Of a DNA stretch of 64,000 nucleotides, positions 58,401 through 64,000 are shown one piece after another. The notes beneath the pieces are model-generated. The model made no database searches and was not told where the DNA came from. It saw nothing but the letters and a program-made list of their open reading frames with translations. Source of the DNA: Cellulomonas sp. KRMCY2 (GTDB lineage Bacteria; Actinomycetota; Actinomycetes; Actinomycetales; Cellulomonadaceae); contig NZ_JAGF01000001.1 of the NCBI RefSeq assembly GCF_000526515.1, positions 3,658,001 to 3,722,000 on the forward strand. Reading direction: 5' to 3'. Made by a program: the position numbers and the translations under genes. Every line of letters begins with the position of its first letter. Positions within the stretch are counted from its first letter, which is position 1.

Positions 58401-60275
58401 ATGAGGCAGGGTGACCTGTACGCGCGGCTGTCAGCCAGCCAGCGTGCCGGGATCGTTGCCGCATCGGCCTCGGTGCCGATGAGCCTGGTACCGCTCCTGC
58501 GACCGCGCTCGGCGACGGACCAGGGCTTGATCACCGGGCTCTCCTCAGCCATGAACTACGCACTGACGACAGTCGCGCACGATGTCGTCCTCGGCACCTC
58601 CCGTGGCGCGCTGCGCCTCGTGGGCGCGCGCATCGACGTCGGCAGCACGGCGCGCACGACCCTCGCGGTCGACCTCGTCGCCCTCGCAGCGTCGTCGGCG
58701 GTGCACGTCGCCCTCCCCCGCCGCGACGGCGAGGCGGCCGCCCGGGCGATCGTCCGGACCACGGCAGGTCGCATCCGAGCCGCCGCCGTCGCGGGCATCC
58801 TGCCGAGCGTGCTCGACGCCCTGCCGGGACGGGACCGGGCGATCGGCGCTGCCCTGCGTACGGTCCCCGTGACAGTGGTCGCGGGCGCGGGCATCTCCGC
58901 AGCGATGCAGCTCGTACGCGTCCGGCGCCTGCGCGCCGCGGGCGTCGACCCGGTCAACGGTCATGGTGCCCCGGTGGCGAAGTCGCTGGGCATCGGCGCG
59001 GTCACGGCGATGGGGGCGGTCGGCCTGGCCGCCGCGGAGCGTCGCATCGCGCACGCCGCGGACGCCGCCATCCGCCGGGTGACCGGTCGCGCCGGACACG
59101 GCTCCATCCCGAGCCACCTCGCGTCCGTCGCCGTCATCGGTGCAGGGCTCTACGGCGTCGGGGCGAGGTACTACCGACGGGTCGAGGCGGCAGCATCCGC
59201 CGTCGACGGGACGCTCGCAGCCCCCCCGGACTCACCGCACGTCAGTGGCGGCCCGGGCAGCGTCGTCGCCTGGGGACCGCTCACCCGCCAACCTCGTCGT
59301 CACCTGACGTCCGTCACCACGGCCGGCAGGATCGAGTCGGTGATGGGTCGGGCCGCGCGCGAGCCGATCCGGGTCTACGTCGGTCTCACGAGCGGGCCGA
59401 CGGTCGCCGACCGCATCCAGCTGGCCCTGACCGAGCTCGAGCGCACCGGGGCCCTGGACCGGTCCGTGCTCGTGCTGGTCTCCCCCACGGGGACCGGGTA
59501 CGTCAACTACGCAGCAAGCTCGGCCTGGGAGTACCTCACCGGTGGAGACTGCGCGTCGCTCGCCCTGCAGTACTCGCTGCGCCCCTCGATCCTGTCCCTC
59601 GACCGGGTGGACGACGGCCGGGAGCAGAACGGGGCCATGTGGACGGCAGTGGCGGAGGTCCTCGCCCGACGGGCCCCGGCCGACCGCCCACGCGTCGTCC
59701 TGTTCGGCGAGAGCCTCGGAGCCCACACCAGCCAGGACGCGTTCCTGCACACCGGTACCCGTGGCCTGCAGGCGCACTTCGTCGAGCGTGCACTGTGGCT
59801 CGGGACCCCGCACGCGAGCGGTTGGGCACACGAGGTCCGCGACCCCGCTCGCACGGACGTCCGGCCCGGAGAGGTCCTGCAGGTCGCCTGCGCCGATGAC
59901 CTCGACCACCTCGATCCGACCGCTGCGGCAGCCGCCCGCTACCTCCTGCTCGCGCACGACGACGACGGGGTCAGCCTGTTCAGCCCGGACCTGCTCGTCC
60001 GAAGCCCCACCTGGCTGAGCGACAGCCGGCCCCCGGCGGTACCCGCTCAGGCCGGTTGGTCGACCCCGATCACCTTCCTGCAGACCGCCATCGACACGAA
60101 GAACGCCGTGGACGCGACTCCCGGGGAGTTCGTCGCCACCGGGCACGACTACCGAGCCGACATCGCCCGGGCGGTGCGCTTCGCCTTCGGCCTCCCGTGC
60201 ACCGACGAACAGCTCGCCGACGTCGAGTCCGCCCTGCGCCGCGAGGAGCTGGACCGAGCCGCCACCTGGTCGTGA
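58401..60275 (+). CDS. Membrane-associated alpha/beta-hydrolase (Abhydrolase_9-like)
   Basis: A 624-residue protein. The N-terminal half (about 1-290) contains several membrane segments. The C-terminal half is an alpha/beta hydrolase with VYVGLTSGPTVADR, the nucleophile elbow VVLFGESLGAHTSQDAF (GxSxG), LWLGTPHASGW and TGHDYRADIARAVRFAF (likely His end). It matches the mycobacterial two-part alpha/beta-hydrolase family of unknown substrate. ATG 58401 with AGGAG. Independent of the neighbours. Confidence 0.85.
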   Translation: MRQGDLYARLSASQRAGIVAASASVPMSLVPLLRPRSATDQGLITGLSSAMNYALTTVAHDVVLGTSRGALRLVGARIDVGSTARTTLAVDLVALAASSAVHVALPRRDGEAAARAIVRTTAGRIRAAAVAGILPSVLDALPGRDRAIGAALRTVPVTVVAGAGISAAMQLVRVRRLRAAGVDPVNGHGAPVAKSLGIGAVTAMGAVGLAAAERRIAHAADAAIRRVTGRAGHGSIPSHLASVAVIGAGLYGVGARYYRRVEAAASAVDGTLAAPPDSPHVSGGPGSVVAWGPLTRQPRRHLTSVTTAGRIESVMGRAAREPIRVYVGLTSGPTVADRIQLALTELERTGALDRSVLVLVSPTGTGYVNYAASSAWEYLTGGDCASLALQYSLRPSILSLDRVDDGREQNGAMWTAVAEVLARRAPADRPRVVLFGESLGAHTSQDAFLHTGTRGLQAHFVERALWLGTPHASGWAHEVRDPARTDVRPGEVLQVACADDLDHLDPTAAAAARYLLLAHDDDGVSLFSPDLLVRSPTWLSDSRPPAVPAQAGWSTPITFLQTAIDTKNAVDATPGEFVATGHDYRADIARAVRFAFGLPCTDEQLADVESALRREELDRAATWS

Positions 60276-60409
60276 GGCGATCATCGGCGCTGCCGCCGGC
60301 CTCGGGGCGGTCCTGGAAGGGTGCCGGCGGTGGCGTGGTCGTTATCCATCCGTGACTTTCGGGGCTCCGTATGCCTACCATGTGCCCGCTCCGGGGTCCG
60401 GAGCGGCCT

Positions 60410-60582
60410 GAGGTGGACCGCCGAGTCCTGTCACCACCGAGGGTCCTGGTACGAGCTCGCTGGCAGGAGCGGGGGAACCACATCGTGGGCGCCGGTCATG
60501 GCGTCCTTGGGGTGAAGCCGGAGAGATCCGGCCGGGCGAACTCCCGTCCGAACCCGACAGCTCACCTCGTAGGCGACCGGAG
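60410..60582 (+). ncRNA. Cyclic-di-AMP (ydaO/yuaA) riboswitch
   Basis: GGACCGCCGAGTCCTG near the start, GGTCCTGGTACGAG with GGCAGGAGCGGGGGAACC, CTTGGGGTGAAGCCGG, then CGACAGCTCACCTCGTAGGCGACCGG at the end match the conserved blocks of the ydaO/yuaA aptamer, including the closing helix (ACCGCC...AGGCGA). It lies directly before an NlpC/P60 cell-wall hydrolase gene, the classic target. Boundaries are approximate. Confidence 0.9.
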
Positions 60583-60590
60583 AGGTTGTC

Positions 60591-61334
60591 ATGCCTACAG
60601 GTCCGCTCCCCCCACGCCATCGCGCGGTCGGCATCGCCCGCAACCCGCTGCATGTCGCGGCAGCCGGCGTCGCCGAGTCGCTCGACCGGATCGGCCGTCG
60701 CGGCGTCGTCGCCGTCGGGGCCTCGGGCCTCCTGGTCTCGATGCTGGGCGCCCCGGCGTCAGCGGCGGTGCGCACGGACCACCCGTCGGTCGACACCCGC
60801 GCCCTGACCGCCTTGGCGCGCGAGGCGCTGGCCGTCTCGCCCCGCGTGTCGGTGCCCGCGGATGCCGTCTGGACGTTCGACGCCCCCGTGATCAGCGTCG
60901 AGGCGGACCCGCCGCCCCCGCCGCCTGCCCCCGAGCCGGTCTCGCGCAGCACCGAGCAGGCACCCGCGGCGGCCATCGGCGCCGCTGCCCCGGCCTCCGC
61001 GAACGGCAGCGCGATCGTCGAGATCGCCTCGCGCTACGTGGGCGTCCCCTACGTGTACGGCGGCACGACCCCGGACGGTTTCGACTGCTCAGGGTTCACG
61101 TCCTACGTGTACGCCCAGATCGGCATCACCCTGCCCCGCACCTCGGGCGACCAGCGGTATGCCGGCACCGAGGTCGCAGCCGCCGACGCCCAGCCCGGAG
61201 ACCTGATCTGGTCCCCTGGCCACATCTCGATCTACGCCGGCGGCAACCTCCAGATCGACTCACCCGTGCCCGGCCAGGCGATCCAGATCCGGGAGATCTG
61301 GCAGTCCAACCCGGTCTTCATCCGGGTCGGCTGA
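60591..61334 (+). CDS. NlpC/P60-family cell-wall endopeptidase
   Basis: A 247-residue exported protein. It has a long, basic N-terminus with a hydrophobic stretch (VVAVGASGLLVSMLGAPASA, cleavage near residue 60), a Pro-rich linker (PPPPPPAPEP) and a C-terminal NlpC/P60 domain with catalytic C166 in FDCSGF and H211 in PGHISIY. It probably hydrolyses peptidoglycan stem peptides. Controlled by the c-di-AMP riboswitch immediately upstream, linking wall remodelling or osmotic state to c-di-AMP. Confidence 0.93.
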   Translation: MPTGPLPPRHRAVGIARNPLHVAAAGVAESLDRIGRRGVVAVGASGLLVSMLGAPASAAVRTDHPSVDTRALTALAREALAVSPRVSVPADAVWTFDAPVISVEADPPPPPPAPEPVSRSTEQAPAAAIGAAAPASANGSAIVEIASRYVGVPYVYGGTTPDGFDCSGFTSYVYAQIGITLPRTSGDQRYAGTEVAAADAQPGDLIWSPGHISIYAGGNLQIDSPVPGQAIQIREIWQSNPVFIRVG

Positions 61335-61374
61335 TCCGGGGCGGGTCGTCACGACCGCACCGGGTGCGGCGTCC

Positions 61375-62805
61375 TCACATGCGGTGGGCCATCGGCAGCA
61401 GGAAGAAGTAGACGTTGACGGCCCCGAGCAGGGCAATGATCACCGCGTACGGCACCACGGTGCCCCGGCGTCGGGCCGCAGTCCGGTACCGACGGCGGGC
61501 GATCCGCCCGGCCGTGTACAGCGAGGCGGCAACCCCCAGGGCCAGGAGCGCGAACTGCAGCGCCTGGATGGTGCCGGCGCCGACCAGAGCGGGATCGCCG
61601 ACCACAGGCGCGTCGCCGAACAGGCCGGCGACCGTGTAGTACACCGAACCGCCCTCGGCCAGCAGGTGGAACAGGTTGTGGGCCAGGTGCCCCGCCACGT
61701 CCAGCGGGATCAGGGCGTAGCCGAAGCGGGCGAAGTTCTGTCGGGTGGTCTCCAGGTTCGTCCCCGCGGCGGCTCGTGACGCGAGGGCCAGCAGCCCGAC
61801 GGGGAGGGTGACGGCGAGCGCGAAGGCGACCGTGAAGATGACCGGGTAGCTGGTGATCCCGGTGGTCGTCTCGATCCAGGTCAGCACGTCGTTCCAGACC
61901 TCGAGCATGGTGATGTTCTGGATCAGGACGATCCCCATGATCGCCATCGCGAGGTACGACTCTTCGATCTTGGGCTTGTTGATGAACCACAGCTCGCTGG
62001 TGGGCTTCCGCAGCCGCACCGCGATCGCGTCGTTGGGGCAGGACTTGATGCAGTTGGCGCACAGGTTGCAGTTGGCGCTGTCCTCCATCGTCCGGGGAAA
62101 GGTGAACAGGGGGCATCCGGCGACCTTGTCGTTGCCGTTGTAGCAGACTGCCTTGGCCTTGCACGTCCTGCAGATCTCGCTGTCCGCGCGCAGCTCGACC
62201 ATGCCGACGCGCGCGTAGTTGCCCGACATGCCGCCGAGGAAGCACAGGTACCGGCAGAAGGTCCGGCGCTGGAAGAGGGCACCGGAGGCGATGACGGCCG
62301 TGGTCAGGATCAGGACCAGGACGCCTGAGCCCCACGGCGACTCCACCACACCCCAGACATGGTCCGCCCAGGTGATCAGGAGGAACGAGGCGTCGATGAT
62401 CCAGATGCCGTATCGCTTCAGGAAGACCGGGACCGGGCGGTTGACCCCGACCCACTTCTGGACGAAGTCCGAGATCGCACCGAACGGACAGACCGCGCAC
62501 CAGAACCGGCCCAGGAGCACGAACACGATCGGGATCAGCGGCCACCACAGCACCCACATCAGTGCCGTGCCCGCGTTGTCGTGGGCCGCATCGGGACCGG
62601 CCAGCAGCTGGAAGGCCACCAGGCCGAAGACCCCGGCGACCGGCACCTGGAGCACCCCCGGATACCACCGGCTGCGCAGCACGCCGGCCACGAAGCGGTT
62701 GGTCATCAGGTTGCGGCCGACCGGCGCAGGAGTCGTGTCTGGCGTCTCGTCAGGGTCGACAGAGCCATCCCGGACGGTCGGTGCGGGCAGCGTGATGGTC
62801 GGCAT
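61375..62805 (-). CDS. NosR/CcoG-like membrane polyferredoxin
   Basis: A 476-residue integral membrane protein. FWCAVCPFGAISD and FCRYLCFLGG lie near membrane helices. The soluble part has CRTCKAKAVCYNG...GCPLF and the ferredoxin motif CNLCANCIKSCPNDAI for two 4Fe-4S clusters, followed by about 5 more helices. This is the NosR/NapH/CcoG type of membrane electron carrier. Partner unknown: there is no nos gene here. A His/Glu-rich exported protein is 28 bp upstream, and copA is divergent, so copper or respiratory redox maintenance is plausible. Confidence 0.88.
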   Translation of the reverse strand: MPTITLPAPTVRDGSVDPDETPDTTPAPVGRNLMTNRFVAGVLRSRWYPGVLQVPVAGVFGLVAFQLLAGPDAAHDNAGTALMWVLWWPLIPIVFVLLGRFWCAVCPFGAISDFVQKWVGVNRPVPVFLKRYGIWIIDASFLLITWADHVWGVVESPWGSGVLVLILTTAVIASGALFQRRTFCRYLCFLGGMSGNYARVGMVELRADSEICRTCKAKAVCYNGNDKVAGCPLFTFPRTMEDSANCNLCANCIKSCPNDAIAVRLRKPTSELWFINKPKIEESYLAMAIMGIVLIQNITMLEVWNDVLTWIETTTGITSYPVIFTVAFALAVTLPVGLLALASRAAAGTNLETTRQNFARFGYALIPLDVAGHLAHNLFHLLAEGGSVYYTVAGLFGDAPVVGDPALVGAGTIQALQFALLALGVAASLYTAGRIARRRYRTAARRRGTVVPYAVIIALLGAVNVYFFLLPMAHRM

Positions 62806-62833
62806 CTCTGGTCCTCGGAGAGTGGATGGGCGA

Positions 62834-63259
62834 TCAGGCGGCGGACGGGACGGTCGTGCGGGCCGCTGGGCCGCGGCGGACCTTCGGCGGCGTCCGGCGG
62901 CGCAGGATCGCCGCGGCAGCCAGGACGGCCACGTTGATGAGTGCGAACGAGCCCAGGACCAGAGCCCGGGGGCGCGGTGTCCGCTCGGAGTGCTCCTCGC
63001 CAGGGATGGCAACCTCCTGATGGTCGGAGTCGGTCATCTCCTCGTGTTCCGGCTCGCCGTCGGCCGGCGCGACTGCTTCCTGGTGGTCCGAGGGCGACAT
63101 CTCTCCGTGCTCGGCGACCGGCGGGTCGTCGTCGAGGACGGGCCGGCCGAGTCCTGTGGACACCGGACCGAAGGGAGCCGCCGATGCCATGGGAGCAGCG
63201 GCTCCGAGCAGCAGGGCCGCCAGGACGACGGTGCGTGCGAGACGTGCGGGGTGGCGCAT
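62834..63259 (-). CDS. Exported His/Glu-rich membrane-anchored protein
   Basis: A 141-residue protein. The signal peptide (TVVLAALLLGAAAPMASA) is followed by an acidic mature region with DHQE repeats (SPSDHQE, DSDHQEV; EHEEM, EEHSE), then a C-terminal membrane helix (ALVLGSFALINVAVLAAAAIL) and a basic tail. The His/Glu/Met pairs could bind metal. It is cotranscribed with the polyferredoxin gene and divergent from copA. Family not recognised. Confidence 0.72.
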   Translation of the reverse strand: MRHPARLARTVVLAALLLGAAAPMASAAPFGPVSTGLGRPVLDDDPPVAEHGEMSPSDHQEAVAPADGEPEHEEMTDSDHQEVAIPGEEHSERTPRPRALVLGSFALINVAVLAAAAILRRRTPPKVRRGPAARTTVPSAA

Positions 63260-63625
63260 CGTGGGGCTCCTCGACGTGGGGCGACACGCCACTGTCCCGG
63301 CACCACGGACGCGCGGCCCGGGACTCGTGGGACCCGAGCCGGGTTCTTCATCGGACCTTCATCGTTCGCGCCCACCAGTCACCGGCGCCGATCTGCGTGC
63401 ACCACGGGCCCATCGCCATCTCCTGACGTTCGACGAGCATCTGGTGGCGCCCGGGACCATGAAGGTTCGCTGAAGATCCGCCCGAGAGGCCCCCCGTCCG
63501 GTCCGGATCGGCCGACCAGCGGCTAGCGTCGGATGGCGCGCCGGATCGTCGGCGCAGGTGCCACGACGTGGCGTCCGCAGGAGCGTGCGGGGATCCGCAG
63601 GCACGTCACCGAGGGAGAGAGCCCG
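63260..63625. other. 366-bp divergent intergenic region before copA operon
   Basis: No convincing gene. It separates the minus-strand exported-protein/polyferredoxin pair from the plus-strand small ORFs and copA and must hold both promoters. CCTTCAT (63353-63359) and ATGAAGG (63459-63465) form a spaced inverted repeat. No CsoR-type ATACCC/GGGTAT palindrome is visible here. Confidence 0.4.
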
Positions 63626-63676
63626 ATGACCACCACGAGCTACGACGTGGCCGACGCGACCGGGCCCGGCTCGTGA
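63626..63676 (+). CDS. 16-residue mini-ORF coupled to downstream ORF
   Basis: ATG 63626 follows GAGGGAGAG and opens a 16-codon frame (begins [12 protein letters not shown]) whose TGA overlaps GTG 63673 of the next ORF (GTGA). It may be a leader peptide or a fragment produced by a small deletion. Confidence 0.4.
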   Translation: MTTTSYDVADATGPGS

Positions 63677-63771
63677 AGGCCGCCGCCATCGGCCGACTGA
63701 CCGCCTATGCGGTGGTCCTGGCCATCGCCTTCGCCGTCGCGTACGCGCTCGGCTCCGCCCTCCAGGCCTGA
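63673..63771 (+). CDS. 32-residue single-helix membrane peptide upstream of copA
   Basis: GTG 63673 gives [20 protein letters not shown] followed by [12 protein letters not shown]: one membrane helix. It ends 8 bp before the copper ATPase start. Similar sequences occur as the membrane segment of slightly larger proteins before copA in related bacteria (recollection), so this may be a minimal or truncated version. Confidence 0.5.
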   Translation: MKAAAIGRLTAYAVVLAIAFAVAYALGSALQA

Positions 63772-63779
63772 GGACCACC

Positions 63780-64000
63780 ATGACCACGACCGACCTGACG
63801 ACGACGGGCAGCGGACCGCTCGACGACACCGTGACCACCATCGAGCTGGCCATCGGCGGGATGACCTGCGCGTCGTGCTCAGCCCGGATCGAGAAGAAGC
63901 TCAACAAGATCGACGGCGTGACCGCAACGGTCAACTTCGCGATGGAGTCGGCCAAGGTGGCATTCACCACCCCGATCACCGTCGACCGCCTCATCTCGGC
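63780..64000 (+). CDS. copA: CopA-type copper P1B ATPase, N-terminal part (3' end outside window)
   Basis: Starts at ATG 63780. Residues about 22-73 are a heavy-metal-associated domain with the copper motif [15 protein letters not shown]. The rest runs past the window. HMA motif MTCASC directly at the N-terminus is standard for Cu(+) ATPases, though Zn/Cd relatives share the fold. It follows two tiny coupled ORFs. Confidence 0.82.
   Translation, partial: MTTTDLTTTGSGPLDDTVTTIELAIGGMTCASCSARIEKKLNKIDGVTATVNFAMESAKVAFTTPITVDRLIS

Noticed and set aside
1-64000. tRNA, rRNA, CRISPR arrays, insertion sequences, integrases, att sites
   Set aside because: None recognised on either strand. Base composition and codon use look uniform, so no island border is claimed.

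Overview
The window is high-GC DNA from an actinobacterium. GTG starts are frequent, genes are tightly coupled by ATGA or GTGA overlaps, and several lineage-typical elements are present: a BldC-type MerR-like regulator, a Stealth-family protein, an NlpC/P60 protein behind a c-di-AMP riboswitch, and thioredoxin/DUF4395 pairs. The gene mix (MalQ, sugar-acid catabolism, methylcitrate cycle) suggests a Micrococcales member, perhaps Cellulomonadaceae-like. That placement is inference, because no rRNA or tRNA gene is visible. I see no CRISPR array, insertion sequence, phage or integrase.

Layout. 1-10.3 kb: tail of a Crp/Fnr regulator, PLP decarboxylase, MFS exporter, small Fe-S protein, release factor 3, LLM oxidoreductase, a dehydrogenase/FGGY kinase/crcB/crcB operon, and an arsenate reductase-like phosphatase. 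10.5-14.7 kb: MalQ, then a secreted Met/Glu-rich protein with a two-component system. 14.8-24.5 kb: a reactive-sulfur and thiol island with a CoA-disulfide reductase/rhodanese/TusA/DsrE fusion, thioredoxin, a six-cysteine mini-protein, TauE, a persulfide dioxygenase-rhodanese, a rhodanese, and then a BlaI/membrane/thioredoxin/permease/ArsR block. Four near-identical 16-nt palindromes (ATACCC...GGGTAT), each just upstream of a sulfur gene, look like operators of one CsoR/CstR-type repressor that is not encoded here.

24.5-34.7 kb: spermidine synthase-like protein, a P1B ATPase fused to a hemerythrin domain, TetR/MMPL pair, a decayed MarR gene, a putative Cys leader peptide before thioredoxin/DUF4395, a GerMN lipoprotein, and a c-di-GMP-I (GEMM) riboswitch directly before bldC. 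34.7-41.9 kb: non-phosphorylative sugar-acid catabolism (Gfo/Idh oxidoreductase, HpcH aldolase, IlvD/Edd dehydratase, SMP-30 lactonase, Zn dehydrogenase) with an IclR regulator and a clear palindromic operator. 42-48.1 kb: Stealth phosphotransferase, then a GntR-controlled methylcitrate operon (prpD-prpB-prpC).

48-64 kb: SDR, metallophosphoesterase, MFS, membrane diguanylate cyclase, a coupled 44-aa ORF with a flavodoxin, ArsR/ACR3 arsenite efflux, DUF4386/TetR pair, MFS, alpha/beta hydrolase, c-di-AMP riboswitch with NlpC/P60, a NosR-like polyferredoxin with a His/Glu-rich exported protein, and the start of a CopA-type copper ATPase running off the end. Recurrent themes are thiol/persulfide and metal(loid) homeostasis and nucleotide second messengers. 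The window holds one c-di-GMP synthase, one c-di-GMP riboswitch and one c-di-AMP riboswitch.
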